Shown: positions 43,238 to 59,289, counted from the stretch's first letter. The stretch is 64,000 nt of DNA from Selaginella moellendorffii (GCF_000143415.4 NW_003314296.1:1153858-1217857), one strand, 5' to 3'. Made by a program: numbers and translations. Notes: generated from the sequence alone by a model not told the origin.

Positions 43238-46200
43238 TCACGTATCTTTGTGTTGCAGGTCGCTTTGAGTTTGATCATCCTGGATAACGCCAAACTCACG
43301 GCCAACAAGCCGGAGCAGCACTTGGAGAGACTCCCGGATTTTGTCGTCTCTAAAATGATTTCTTCCCAGGATTAGATGCTGCAAAGAAAAAAGAGAAGTA
43401 AATCCTTACCTTGAAGTTACCAGGTCACAAAGAGGTGAATAGAGTAACAGCAAGTGAGCACGCTCAGAAGCTCCTTGTTCGGAGCCATTGGAAACAGATA
43501 AAGAGTCTCTAATGGTGGACAGCTTTCGCTTTTGTGTTGTTCCCGCCAGCTGATTCCTAGATGGCTTGAGAGTAGTCGCGGTCAGTGGATGAAGTACTAA
43601 TCTCGACAGTTCCTCGAGCACGCAGTACATCTCCTCTTTTCGCACGCTTGGTAACAAAGCCCCTTCTAAATCACACAATCAGTATCAAAAAGAACTTCAT
43701 ACCAGGTAAATGAAAATCAACTTACCATTAAGTTTCTCGTCGAACGAAAACTGGCGGATGATTACGTTGCATCGTCCCATCAAAACTGGAAGAGCCATCC
43801 TACTCACAGCGATCCTTGAAGGATTCACTAGACCTTCATCGCCACAGCTGCACAACAAAAAAAGGAGGGAAAAAACATCGTCGGCCAATCTTAAGAAACC
43901 AAGTATAATAGCTACAATACCTGCATATGTGAAAGAGCTTTTGAAGACACAACAAGGAAAACCTCCCGCAATTGTGAGGCAGAAGAGCAGCACTCTCCAG
44001 AGATAATGCACACGTTCGAGCAGCGCAGCGATCAATGAGATCGATGAATCTCGAGATGACATCTTCCGGAGCATCTTCGCAGCACGCAAAAACTTTCTCA
44101 GACAAAACGTCGAGCATGCAAGCCTCTAAGCTTTCGTCCGCTTTCAGAGCTTCTGCCGCAGGTTCGCCAGAGGGAAGCACAACTGCTCGACCGCAGGTGC
44201 CTACTAAAAAGTTCTCGTATGTCTCGATCAACTCCTTCCATACGTGAGCTCTGACAGTGCTTATCCTGTCCTTTCCAGAGGCCTCGGGCCTGAACTCGTC
44301 ATGTAGGATCCGATTGTAAGCTTTGACGGCTGTTCTCCATATACCGGCGTCTGGAAAGTCTCGCCTCATTGCCATACACCTGAAAATATATTAGCAAACT
44401 ACACGGTTGAAAACAGACGAGGACGTACCTTCCAAGCCCCGCAATAATGTCAGGAAGAACAAGTTCCTTACTATCAGATGGCATAAGTTTGTACAGATCG
44501 ACGAGGATATCCGCAACTTTTTCTGAAAATCCTTGTGAGATGTTTTCTTGCTGCCCGTTCGTTGTGCTACACTTGGAGCTAGGAAGCTTGCTGAGAGCGG
44601 ACTCCAAAGTTTGCTGTTTTGTATAAATCTCTTCCCCCAGCTTACAGTGTTCGCATTGTTCACCACCTGGTAAATATGATACGAGTTGCTGGAAATACGA
44701 TGGCCACATTGGTGCAAGGGTCGCATCGAGTGGTTTTATAGTGGGGAGAACTTCAAGAGATGTCCTCTGAACTTGAGGAATTCCACCCTGATCATGAGTA
44801 CCATAAGCACAAAACCTTTACATCTTATCACAGAAGGATGCTTACTCGACCAGCGGCAGAACCATCGCTTGAATTCACGGGATTACGTGATAGCAGGTCT
44901 ATTAGAGCTAGAAGGCGTAAATATGTAGACTGATCAAACATTTTATATCCTTGCACATAAACTTCGGCTGAGAGAAAGAAAAAGAAAACAGTTTTTATAA
45001 CATCGAACAAACGATTGCGTACCAAGACTTTGAAGTAGCTCTTGTTTTGCCTTGGCCATAACCTTGCTGCTTGAATCGCACACACTATAAACAATCTTTT
45101 CGTAGGTGTTGAATGCAGTCTTGAAATAGTCCATGCCCACGCTTCCCTGTAGGAAACAAGAGGCGACTTGCAATATTTGATTACTTAGAACAGAATAATA
45201 CCTTAGATGCATAAGCCACGACAATTGTTTGTAACGTACTAATTGCTGCAAGGGCTACTTCCTTGCTGCCATTAACGATACTTTCCTGTCCAAATAGTAA
45301 TATCGTCGTCCATGCTGAAAAGAAGACAAAGATGATGTGTGAAATCACAAGCTGTTTATATCATACCTTCTCCAAATTGATCTAGCGTTTGGAACAAATG
45401 TAGAAAAGGTTTTAGTAGGCGTCCTAGTCCATTTAAAACAAGCACCAAGCTCTCATCCCATTGCTTTTGAGCGGTATTTCGACTGTTTAAAAAATCCGCA
45501 TCGTCTGACAAGTTCACAGGTAGATGCCAATATGGGCTCACCTGTGGTGTACGAGCATGTGAACTGGTTTGCCACCATGCATTCCCAACTCCTTTCCAAC
45601 CGACTCTTCCTTCGAAGAGTTTGCCGCCTGACCGTATGAAAACACGAATGAAATCACAAAAAACATGGCTAGCAAAAACGCTTACTAGGTGTCGAACTGT
45701 TTCTACCAGTGGAAAGATCAAAATCCACAAACAATTGTCCCACAAATCCCCTGAGAACCTGTGGCCATGACTGCTCACAGATTGGAAAATAGTGCGGATT
45801 GCTGAATTCCGGACCTACACAATATGCTCAAGTGTTAAACAAAAACTTCCTGAAAGAATTACCTCCGGCCTATCATCTGTCCCAAGCTTTTGTATAACAC
45901 CAAGCACTGCGAGAAGCAGCGTATCACAATCCAGGTCCTTTCTTCCGGATGTAGTTGATCCTACGTTCCGATCTTCTGTTTCTTGAATTTCATGGTTGAC
46001 ACCTCTCGCAAAAAAATCTGATGTTGCCCATAAGAGACCTACAGAAGTCAGACTAATATTAATATCCGTCTTCTGTGCTCCATATGCAGCAGCAACGTCC
46101 ACACACCTGCGATGAGATTTTATTTCAAACACTGAAAACTGTGAGACAAAGCCGTACATGTCCATAGCAGTCGAAGGTATTGACATGAGACAGTCATTCA

Positions 46201-49200
46201 GGATAACTTGCAAACTCTGCCACAGCAATATTAGGAACATAAACGATCAAGTGGTTCAGTCACAAACCTGGAAACCAAGTGGCACTAACTCCTTGTCACA
46301 AGTATTGGCTACTGATCTGGTAAGAATAACACCACGAGCTTAGCTGATTGGCGCCATAAATGCTCACCTTAACAGGTCCAATATATCAGGCCAGCTGTGA
46401 TGCAGCTTTTCACCATGCCTCTGCACAACTTTAAATCAATAAAAACGGAGGTGAGGAAACATGTACCTCCAAAAGATGCAGCAAGATCTTCAAGGAACTT
46501 GACTGAACTTCATCCTTTTGGCAATTATCGAATAAAGTCTTGATCGGTAGTATGACCGCACATTCAAAAGCGTCTTTTCTCAGTGTCGAGGGATCATCAG
46601 CTGCGTCTTGACGCACTTGATCACACGCCAATACAGCACATATTGATCTATCGAGCGCATCCAGAGACACAGTACGAACTTGAGAACTTTCGTGCTCTGC
46701 CAGCTGCGTATAGACAAAATGAGATAGGCAAAAACATGCCAAAGACGGACCTTGATAAAGTGGTCAGTCAGTTCCTCCCAAAACACGTGCGCCCCTGAAT
46801 ACCGGTTAAGAAACGAGTCCAAATTAAAAACCGAGCTTACTGTGCACATTGTTCATAAGTACTGTTATCATGCGTTCAACTGCAAACATTTTTGATCCTG
46901 TTTGCTGTCCTTGTGCCCCTGGAGTTCTCGGACCAGAACTGGTGCCAGCAAGGCCAAGGCCTGTTGTTAATCCCTGAACTCCATTGCTTGAGACTTCCAT
47001 AAGTCCCGCAAGTAGCGAACGGACGGCAGGAGTACTCATAATGCCGGAGCTTTCAAAAAGCTAACAAGAGAGACAACTTATTAGTCCTTTTATCAATGCT
47101 TCGCGTACCTGAGCATCTAGAGTTGATAAAATGTTGAAATCACTTGACTGACTTCCTTGATCACGAGTAATCCGAGGAACGACAGTTGAAATTTCCTAAA
47201 GTTGCCGTAAGCATGTTCGCATAACGCATACATATTCTGTTTTTAAATTCACACGGACCTGTGTTGTTGCATGTGGGGAGTGAATTACACGGTCCAGGGC
47301 CGCTAAAGTTTCCAAAACCTGCAAAAATAATAATAATAATTCCACGTCCTTACGACGTAGACTTTGGATAGAGCAATACCAGTATCCAAGACGAATCAAG
47401 AACATTGTCTAGCCGATGCGCGACATTAAAAAGCGTTCTCAAAGCCTGCAAAAACCGTTAGGAATCGTGGCGGAGGCCAGGAACTTAGAAACTTACTTGG
47501 ACGTTTTTCGGTGTCAAAACTACACTCTCTCGCGGTTCTGCAGGTGGTTCGGAGCGTTTTAAGGCAGCGGGTGTCAGAGGAATCAACGGAATGAGATGTC
47601 CTCCACTAATAAACACATAGTAAGAACCAATCAATTTGCGTTGTGCCTGCAGCCACCCATCCATTACCTCGTAGCTTTTTCTAGTTCAACTGGTTGTGCG
47701 ATAGTGAACTTGCATAGAGAAGAAAGGAAAGCATCTCGAGGTTCAACGATGCGAAGCACTCCACATGCCTAGGAAAAGTGACGTCCAAAAAATGCAATGG
47801 CCAACTGATTTCAAACCTGCGTAAACGCTTGGTAGGCCTTTAAAATTTCCAGCACTAAAGCCTCTCCCTGGCACCTGATAATTATTAGCAGAAATAAGTA
47901 GAAGCTTGCCTCAATAGAGCAATGAAACAGACCTAGAAAGAACCAGGGATAGAGCTTCTAGAAGCGTACGCCACAGTGCATTCACCATTGCAATGCAGAG
48001 CGTCGCATATGGACCTCCACGTATTACTATAACAGAAGAGTTTGGATTTTCACATCTTGGACTGGCAACCTGAAACAACATGCGATAAAGTATTTAAGAA
48101 CTCAGCAATTTGTACCTCTCCTGACTCCGAGGCTTCATCCGTCAGCGTGGCTACCGTAAAAACAACTCCTAGAAGACCTTCGACAGCTAAAGTGATCGCA
48201 TGCGCTTCACTGACAATTGCTATAGCAGCTCCACTCACATCGTTATCCAAGGACCACTCAACACCTAATGTAAAACAAATTAGACATAAATTTGAAAGTC
48301 ACACCGCATTACCTTTAGCTTTGCTGTTGAACATACCCGACACGGCAGCCCAGCTTTCTTCGTTGTCATGTGCCTATTGCAAATGGAAACGTTATTCATA
48401 TAAGAGGCGCCTGCATAACAAACCTGCATGCTGATGACAATGCGTGATAGCGCCTTCACCATGGCCCCAACAACATTCGAATTTTCAGGCTGCCTGCACA
48501 AAGAAGTGTTAAACAACAGTAAGGAAGTAAGAAATCTACGTACATATCAAAAGTTTCGAAGAGAAAACACAAAATTCTTGCTTCAATGCAAAAGCCCTGC
48601 TCAAAAAAGAAAGGAAAAAAAAAAAAGGAGACAGACCGTTATTGTGAAAGAAAATCAAATGCGAGACATACACGTAAGATCTCAAGCACCATAATTCGAT
48701 GCCATGACGGTAAACTTGCATCCGTACTCTTCACAAGAAAGCTCACAAAAACCTGCGAGTTTAAAATCAACAGGAAGACAACCAAGGCAATTGAAGTGCA
48801 CCTCACATTCCGCCAACACAATTGAACTGTATAGTCTAATGACATTAGCAACAGCTCTCAATATGATTCGCCGAAACTGCGGTTCACCTTCAGCCTACAA
48901 TTCAAGTGTCAAAACATTTGGACTTCAATAGAAACACTAACCCCTGTTGTCGTTCTCAGAGACGTAGCTAGCAATGAGCAGACTTGGTTGCGGAGAACCT
49001 GCAGAATTTCAATTAATTGCGTGTTTGACAACAGAAAACCCCACCTCTTGATAGGGTCGGATATTTTTGAAAAGCGAGATGTAGTTGGAAAGAACATAGC
49101 TGAGGGATAAATTGGTTAAAATCTCAATTTAAATAAAACAATCATACTCACTCAAGCATGTCAAAAGCGAATGTTCGTTGAAGGGAGTGAAAAGAAAGCC

Positions 49201-50305
49201 ACTTTGCCTGAAGTAAAGAAAAGAAACCAGTTATAATGTTCAGTATAAAACAAAAGCACTACCTGACCACCAGCCGCAAGTGACGTTAGATCTTCAAAAA
49301 GCTTGAGCCCAAGCCGGCCTTCTTGCGTCATAAAAACTCTGGAGTCCGAGCTGGAACCAGGAGCAGTTTCCTCAGTCCTACGTTATTGTGGATAGTACGC
49401 GTTCATTCCTTCCATTATGTGAGCAAACTAGATTTGAGGTACTTACTTGGCTGTCATCATGCTGCGACTAACATCTCCGGAAACCGAGTTCGAGCGTGAT
49501 GGCCGCCTGCTTGACGTACCCTTCTGCGCAGGCAAATCTTCCGCATAAACCACACGTTCAAATATCAGTGCTATAGCCTGACGTAGAGTCGCCGCCGCAG
49601 TACTGAGAAAGAGTAAAAAAAAAAACACTTCGGTTACGACTGAGAGAGTCTCACGCTTACCTTTGGACGGAATCAGGATTGCGGCTCTTACCAAGTAAGC
49701 CGAGGCAAAGACCAAGAAGGATTGACATACTATTCTACAAAAGCAAAGCAAAAACTGTAAGTTAAACAGGAGGATACGTACTTACCTCGTCTCCCGGATG
49801 GAGCTTCGATTGAAGGATAGTGAGAATTGTTTGCAAAGTTTTCAGCTGGAGAATTTCATCATTTATCTCACAATGCTGCAAAGGCAAAAGAAGAAGAAGA
49901 GAAATAAAAAAACAAACGTCTCGTTAGAACTACACTAAAGGAATGAAAAACGGCCAATATACCTCTTGCAAGGTCTCAAGAATTTGTGGGAACGCCAAAG
50001 GAGGTACTGCGTCGTGAGCCAAGAGCTTTTGTAGGCACGAGAGTCCCAAAATGCTGAGCTTGACGTTCCTGGTATCACAGGCAAGCATGTAGAGCCGGAG
50101 AACATCATCGTTTCGAGCGATTTGGCTGGGATCAGTGACCGTTCGCAGCTGGAAATATCGCATACCCACGGATCAAACGCAAGAATTTGCCATCACTCAC
50201 CTTAAGAATTGCGTGCTCAGCTGCATCCTTCACTGCCGGGTACTTGCGTCGAGCTTCCGCCGAGAGAGCTCGTAAATCCGCCTCCAAGGCAGCTGCCAGC
50301 GCCAT
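43238..50305 (-). CDS. MON2: MON2 homologue, Golgi-to-endosome trafficking (Sec7/ARF-GEF-like scaffold)
   Basis: Thirty or more short exons run from ATG 50305 ([20 protein letters not shown]) to the TGA at 43238. The product is a long helical HEAT-type protein. Recognisable blocks: [20 protein letters not shown] (N-terminal DCB-like), [38 protein letters not shown], the central [14 protein letters not shown] (HDS region), and the C-terminal [16 protein letters not shown] joined to [20 protein letters not shown]. These are the landmarks of plant MON2 (At5g27970, about 1,600 residues). MON2 lacks a catalytic Sec7 domain and acts at the trans-Golgi with flippase partners. The last intron uses acceptor ATTTTAG at 43350; the nearer CTTTGCAG would give an early stop. 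Confidence 0.9.
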
Positions 50306-50510
50306 TCTTTGTCAAGAACACTCCTCCGCGCGCATTTGCATTGAGAAATCACTCCAGATCTCCCAGAAATCTAGCAGATCCGCGAATGCGCGCTCCAATG
50401 CTCGCAATCCCCCATCTCGCCAAGCCAAAAACTTAGGGCTCGAGAGGAGGGTATATTCCACTTGCATCTTTCTCGTCCGTGCGTTTAGGGTTTATCGGCG
50501 CCTCGGCGCC
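50306..50510. promoter_or_regulatory. Bidirectional promoter MON2 / RLP24
   Basis: 205 bp separate two divergent start codons. A telobox (TTTAGGGTTT, 50484-50493) lies 17 bp upstream of the RLP24 ATG; teloboxes are typical of plant ribosome-biogenesis genes. Confidence 0.6.
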
Positions 50511-51170
50511 ATGAGGCTCGAGAAATGCTGGTTTTGCTCCTCCACGATCTATCCAGGCCACGGCATGATGTATGTGCGCAACGATGCCAAGGTATGAGCG
50601 CTTCGATCACAGATTTCTCGCGAAATATAAAATCGCTGGCTCTTAGATCTTTCGATTCTGCCGCTCCAAGTGCCACAAGAATTTCAAGATGAAGAGAAAT
50701 CCTCGCAAGGTGAAGTGGACGAAGATCTATCGCAAGCTCCACGGCAAGGAATTGCCACAGGTATTGTCTGTTTTCCTTTTGTCACTTCTCACATGGTTTA
50801 ATAGGACACTACATTTGAGCTTGAGAGGAAAAGAAATAGGCCGGAACGATACGATCGAAACGTTGTGGAGGATACTGTCAAGGCAATGAAGAAGATCAGT
50901 GAGACGAGAGTGGAACGAGAAGCTCAGTTCTGGAAGAACAGGTTTGTTTTTTTTTCTTTTTCTCATCATCCAGGACTGAGAACTCTCGCTAACAGGATGA
51001 GAGGCAAGAAGACCCAACAACGCAGGGAAGATCTAGCTGAGCTCCAGCAAGGAATTCACCTCGTCAAGGCTCCAACAGCGCTGCTAGAGGAGCCAAGCTT
51101 GACTCTCCCCAAGGAGAAGATGAAGGTGAAAGTCTCCGTGGAGCAGGAATCCAAAGCGATGGAAAGCTAG
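50511..51170 (+). CDS. RLP24: Ribosome biogenesis protein RLP24
   Basis: Four exons (50511-50591, 50647-50760, 50805-50941, 50996-51170) encode 168 residues. The N-terminus is the L24e zinc ribbon: [30 protein letters not shown]. It continues [35 protein letters not shown] and [17 protein letters not shown]. The C-terminal extension past the L24e domain distinguishes RLP24 from ribosomal protein eL24. RLP24 joins pre-60S particles early, recruits the AAA ATPase Drg1/AFG2, and is exchanged for eL24 in the cytoplasm. Convergent with the acetolactate synthase subunit gene, 49 bp away. Confidence 0.95.
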
Positions 51171-51219
51171 TCCTGACTCGAAAGAGTGGTACACAAATTT
51201 TGGAAACCGACTTGGAAAA

Positions 51220-53326
51220 TCAATACGAAGCTTGCAATGGTTGCAATTGTCCCAAGAGTTTAGTGTCGACTCCAGAGTCACGAACCAGAGCTAATCGACC
51301 AGTTCTCGCAACCTGTGAACGAGAAAACTTAGAACTACGGTTCTCTAGAAACACTGTTAATACCTCGAGGATTCCATAAGGCTCTAGCAAGTGCTGAAGA
51401 GCAGCCATTTTCTCGAGATCTCCCGTCAACTAGAGCGCAAGTTTTAGCTTCTACGTGCACAGGTAAGCGAGCGAGTACCTCTAGTGTGATGCTTCGATTC
51501 GATAAATCCACTATTTTGGCACGGAAAACGTTGGCTATGTCGAGTATATCGCGCCGCGCGGATGGCAAAGCCGAGATTTTTATCAGCATTAGCTCTCGTT
51601 GTGCAAATGGTAAATGCGTGATGTCTTGGACCTGTTCGCGTTTTAAGACTGGATGATCCGAAAAAAAATTTGCTTTTGCTACTTGCCTGAACAACATCGA
51701 TGAGCTTGGAAAGTTGATGAAGAAGCTTTCGAATGGACTCGTCTGTGCCAGGTACCACGGTCGTGATGCGCGAGATGCCTTGCCTTTCGGACAAGCCAAC
51801 AGCCAGGCTCTAGAAGATCATAAAAACCAAGAGCGAAGTTCATAGCTAAGAAAAAACACGAAAGGAGTACCTGGATGTTATAACCCCGTCTGGCAAACAC
51901 ACCAGTCACACGATTCAAAACTCCAGGAGCATCGTTCACCACCATTGATAACGTGTGCGACATATAACCATTCGGCTGCAATGAGAAAGAAAGCGGTTTA
52001 AATGAAAACCAAGAGAAAAACACAATACTTCTGCCGCTTCAACGTCTCCCCAATCAGGATCTAAAACTTGGTGAGACCAAACGCCCTCGTCATCAGACTC
52101 AACAGCGTAAACATCACCCTTTGAAAGCACAAAACCAAAAGAAAACATTACTGCTTGCGAAAGAAGTACACAGAGCCTACCTCTGCGCTTGAGCTTGTCA
52201 CGGGAATGTGTGTCACAACTTTCTCAGATGCCTGCTTTTCCAAATCGGACACTTTGGTAAGCGAGCTCACACTCGTCGCTTGCGGTAGAATTGGGGGTGC
52301 CACCACCTCTTCCGACTTGTCTCGGAGCAAAGATATCTGGGATAAAAAAACCGATAGCTAAAATGAAGAACCAATCTCCATTACCTTTCCAGTTCTTGCG
52401 AGCTCTTTGATCCCAAACTTGGTCATTCTTCGTTCTAGAGAGGCTAGCTTGCCAGCATCTCCTGTCACCTACAGACATGCCGTAAGAGAGATTTTCACAA
52501 CGCTACAAACCAAACAAACCTCCAGAGTTAGAGAATCCTCGGCCACATCTACTACTCGCGCTCGGAAGATATCGACAAGACCAAGCACCTATAACTTTTC
52601 GTTGTTAAAGTGTGAGCTCAAAAAAAAAACAAAAAAGGAAGAAGAAAAAAAAATGCGTACCTCGGTTCTTTGAGCAGCAGGAACGTTTACTTTTAACAAC
52701 ATGAGTTCTCGTTCTACTCTTGGTTTCTTCGACAAATCCTCAACCTGAAAGAAAGCCCAACCTTGAAACACAAAAAGAAAAAAAGAGAAAACAGGAAAGA
52801 GATGGCACCTTTCGGACATTAACAAGCTTATATAGCTGCTTCATCACTTGCTGCAGAACACGATCGGTCCCAGAGACAACGATCGTAAAGAGTGCCTTGT
52901 CGCGGTTAAGTCCCACTGCCAGAGACTCTATATTGTATCCCCGACGTGAGAAAACTCCAGCGATTCGATTGATCATTCCACTCTCGTCGCCCACAAACAC
53001 TGATATGGTGTAGCGTTGGATCCTTAGCATGCAAGGAAAAAAAAACATAGAAGAAGAAATTGAAATTTCCAGAGAAGAGAAGATCCTTACAGAGGAGGAG
53101 CTCTCGGAGGAGGCGCGTTGGGAATTTGCGCCGCCGCCGATGGCTCGATGACTCGCGAGGCAGCGCCGCACCGAGCGATGCAAAGTCTGCTGCGATTGCT
53201 CGCGCTCCATGAGAGATCGCTGGAATCGCAGCCGCCGAGATTCTTGAGGAAGGAGATTCTAGAAATGCCGCCGGTGAGCGGCAGCATTGCCGCATTCCAA
53301 GACGCCGCATGCGCCAGTGATGCCAT
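51220..53326 (-). CDS. Acetolactate synthase regulatory (small) subunit, chloroplast
   Basis: About a dozen exons, start ATG 53326, stop 51220. Residues 1-75 look like a plastid transit peptide (Ser/Arg-rich). Two tandem regulatory units follow. Unit 1: [21 protein letters not shown] ... [16 protein letters not shown] ... [11 protein letters not shown]. Unit 2: [20 protein letters not shown] ... [18 protein letters not shown] ... [11 protein letters not shown], separated by a linker with [14 protein letters not shown]. Each unit is an ACT domain plus an IlvH-type C-terminal domain, the duplication typical of plant AHAS small subunits. The protein activates the catalytic subunit and gives Val/Leu feedback control of branched-chain amino acid synthesis. 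Confidence 0.95.
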
Positions 53327-53435
53327 AGGGCTTTGGTTAGGGTTTAGTCATCGGGCCTTTTATTTGAAGCAGAAGATTCCTAAAATATTATATTCTAGAA
53401 TATTCTCCAATCTAACGGTTGTAATTAGAAGAAAC

Positions 53436-56400
53436 TCACATTCTTGCTCGTTTGAGCTCCAATCGGGCGATGGTTTGGAGATGGACATCGTCTGGACCGT
53501 CCGCGATTCTCAGCGTTCTTGCTGCTGCCCACAAGTGCGCAAGCACCGTGTCTGAGCTTACTCCAGCTCCACCGTGAACTTGGATCGCGGAGTCCAGAAC
53601 TTTGAGAGCAACTCTGGGAGCAGCGACCTGAAACACACATTTCATCAGTCCGGAAGCTATGATCTTATCAACAACACTGCCTTACTTTTGCCATTGCAAG
53701 AGCGCCCCGTGCAACCTTTGCTCCGTGATTGTCAAGCTCGTTGGCCGCGTGAAGGACTAGCAGTCTCGTTTGTGTGATCTCCAGGCGACACTGCTCACAA
53801 GAGAGCTCAGTCTGGAAAAAAAACGACGTGAAAAGCTTACCTGGGAAACCTCCGAAGAGAACGCTCCTTGTTGAGCAATGAGCTTTCCAAACACCTTTCG
53901 TTGCAACGCTCTGTGAACCATCAGCTCCAAAGCTCGCTCAGCGGATCCGATCAAGCGCATGCAATGGTGGAGTCGTCCCGGCCCAAGTCTTCCCTGTGAG
54001 AATAAATGTTTTTAGACATGAATAAACTTCTTAGGAGGAATCAATACCTGGGCAATCTCGAAACCACGTCCTTCGGCCCATAGGATGTTCGTCGCAGGAA
54101 CTTTCACGTCTTTGAAAAGCACCTCGGCATGTCCATGCGGGGCATCGTCGTAGCCAAAGACTGTTAGCGGTCGTATGATTTCTACGCCAGGAGTTTTAAT
54201 GTCCACGAGGATCATAGACTGTTGTTTGTGCAAGAGCGCATTGACATCAGTCTTTCCCTGTTAACAGAAGAAAGCACAGAAAACTTAAGACTAGCAAAAT
54301 GAAGGTCGTACTAACCATGACTATCAAAATGCGACATCTAGGATCCATAGCTCCGCTTGTCCACCACTTTCGTCCATTGATGATATAATGTTCTCCATCC
54401 CTGGAGTTTAATGGTTCAAGTATAAAACAAAACATGCAACTTCAGAAAAAGAACCTTGTTATTTTGCACTCGATATTCGTCGCGTCCGAAGAAGCAACAT
54501 TAGGCTCTGTCATGGCAAAAGCTGACCGTATTTCTCCCTTGAGAAGAGGTTTTAGCCATGTCTTTTGCTGCTCTGGACTGCCGTATCGTAACAAAACCTG
54601 CAAAAACCTCGGTCACGTTTCTCTCTGTCGGAATTTAAGATTGCTAGTCACCTCCATATTCCCAGTGTCGGGAGCGCTGCAATTGAAGACTTCAGGAGCC
54701 CATACCGAGCGTCCCATTATTTCGCAGAGGTGTCCATACTCGAGGTTGCTGAGGCCCGCGCCAACTAGCCTGTCAAAGTTTTGAGCGTCGTCCGTGTCAA
54801 ACAAGATTTTGGAGGCCATTGCTGCACTGTCGGCCTGGAAAATCCGTAAGAAACATTGCAAAGGAAAATAAAAAACGCCACACTTACTGGGATCCACAGA
54901 TTCCAAAGGCCCTCGGCTTGAGCACGATGTTTTAGCTCTTCTTGCAGCGGGTGGACAGTCCACCTCTTTTCCGTCTTCGCATGAGCGGATAGAAGTTCCT
55001 CGTTTGGGTAAATGTATTTTTCCATGAAAGTCGCAAGTTGTTCTTTAAGCCGTAAAACTCTGGACGACGGAGAAAGACCTGGATGCTTGTTCCCTGTCAT
55101 ACAAAAACAGGCTCTTAAGAAGATAGGAAGTACGAAATAGAAAGGACGACTAACCAATTTTCGCAAATGAAGGTGGAACATCAGAAATAATAGGTCCACC
55201 ATTGATCAGCTCAAGTGCACATGACGCTAGATAACAAGCAAACTTGCCACTAGATTCTGCACGTTTCCCTCCCGAAGCATTTCCCTTCAACAATAATCAA
55301 CCCAAAGTCGGTTTTTTTAAAACAAATTTGAAAGAACTTACAAGCAAAAACCGATTATACACGCCTGCAGAAATTGCAGCAAGCCTGAAAAGAGACAGAG
55401 CTAGATAAAACTTCCAGTTAGGCCCAGGCCATGATGCTCCCTGAGTTTTAAACAACCATTAGACCAAAACAAAACAAAGATATGACTTACTCCTTCGGCA
55501 CAATAGGTAGCAACAAACTCCTCTTGTGTGGGTAGACCATCGGAGGGAGCCCCTTTGTCAAAGCCATAGTAGCCCGGACCGCCGCTCTTGACGTTGTCTA
55601 TAACATATGGCTGCTGCACCGATGTTTTCAGTGATCCAACTAGTAACAATCAGCAAAAACGTACCATACAATTATAGGCAACATCGGACATTCTGTTTCC
55701 GAGAGTCGAAAGTTCCCAGTCTAAAACCGCCAGGACGCGAGCCTGAAGTATTCACGATGAACGACGAACATAAAACAGAGTGATGAACAAACCTCAGTTG
55801 GATGGAAAACTAGATTGTCGATTTTATAATCCCCGTGAACTATTCCCCCACAGTCTCTCCGAGCATCCTCAGCTGGCACGTTACTTCTCAGCCACCTTGT
55901 AAGCTTCAGCATGGAAGGGTCCGCGGGTGGCTTTCCTTCAGCCGTGGACGCAGCATATTGCGATGCCCACCTCTCAATCTAAATGACGAGTAGAAAGCTT
56001 GGAGTCGAGCGACGAAGAACAAAACCAAAGCCATACCTGTCGCTTACAGTAGTTTTCGAGACGCCCAAACTTTCCCAGGCCGACACGATCGACGTCAATT
56101 TTGTGAATAGCAGCAAGCGTTTTAGCCATGGCCTGGTAAACTTCCTTTCGTTCTTCAGGCTTGACGCTCTGGATGATCCAACACGAAGTGGTAGTCAGTC
56201 CAACATATAGATTTTACCTTCAGTCCAGGATCAAGGAAAACGCGGCCTTCGACATAGTCCATAACGTAGAATGGCGTGCCAATGACACTCGGATCGTTGC
56301 AAAGGCAAAAGACTCTGGGAACTGGCACAGTTCCTTCTTTTCCAAGAGCAGCCAAAACCTTCGAGACGAAGAGAAAATCAAAGATAGAAACCATGAACTA

Positions 56401-56734
56401 GCTATGAACAGGCACCTGGTATTCGCGCTCCACAGCGTGTGCCGACTGGAGCAATTTCCCAGGAGGCTTTTTGCGAAGAACATAGAACTTCACAGCATTG
56501 CCACCCTCGGCTTTTAACCGATAAGTAGGATTGGATTGCCCGTGTCCAAACTAAAAGAACGATCACCACACCAGGAAGAAGAAATTCAGTGATTTTTACC
56601 TGGGAGACTGTGAGCTTCGCCGGCCGCGGTGGAAATCCTTCCACCGATCGGTGGAGATAATCCAGCAGCGAAATCTCGTCCAATCTGTGAGCTTCTTGCA
56701 CCGATTCGATCATGTCGGATGTCATCGACGCCAT
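53436..56734 (-). CDS. IBR3: IBR3-like acyl-CoA dehydrogenase fused to an aminoglycoside-phosphotransferase-like domain
   Basis: About 17 exons from ATG 56734 to TGA 53436; more than 800 residues. The N-terminal domain is APH/ACAD10-11-like: [17 protein letters not shown]-type helix, [31 protein letters not shown]. The C-terminal acyl-CoA dehydrogenase follows: [65 protein letters not shown], and [13 protein letters not shown]. The same fusion is seen in animal ACAD10/11 and Arabidopsis IBR3, which acts in peroxisomal beta-oxidation of indole-3-butyric acid to auxin. The last residues are ARM, a plausible weak PTS1 signal; Arabidopsis IBR3 is also peroxisomal. Confidence 0.92.
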
Positions 56735-56940
56735 CGCCGCTGGATCGCACTCAATGCAAGAGCTAATCGCTAAGCTGAGCTGCTAGCCACGGCGATCGCG
56801 AATGTTGCGAAAAACCCTAGCTAGCTATCATGACTTCTGTGCAGCCCATTCTATTTCCAAATTTCCTTTTATCTTATTCAATAAGAATAATAGTATTAAA
56901 CTAGGATTGAGCTAGGGTTTTTGGTTAGGGCTTGTGCTCC
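56735..56940. promoter_or_regulatory. Bidirectional promoter IBR3 / LCMT1
   Basis: 206 bp between divergent ATGs. Both sides carry CCCTAG or TAGGGTTT-like (telobox-related) sequence: AAAAACCCTAGC near 56815 and GCTAGGGTTTTTGG near 56915. Confidence 0.5.
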
Positions 56941-59039
<2,099 letters not shown>

Positions 59040-59289
59040 CTGACAATGGTGTCTATATCCCTGTGATGAATTTACTCCCGAGAGATTGTGTTCTTGTGCT
59101 AGAAATTGAGTAGAAGAGGTCGCAATATCTTTGTCATGTTTCACAAGGGTCATACGGAACTACCGAAGAGGCTGTACAAAAGCAATAGATTCGAATTTAT
59201 AAGCACGAGTATCATGCCTTTTGTCTAGCACTAGAAACTTGCTTTTTTAAAACCCTCGTTGGGGAGGGCTAGAGCGCGATGCCTCTTGG

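Noticed and set aside
43349-43396. Acceptor CTTTGCAG for the last MON2 exon
   Set aside because: It gives a stop after two codons, while the next acceptor (ATTTTAG) restores the conserved C-terminus.
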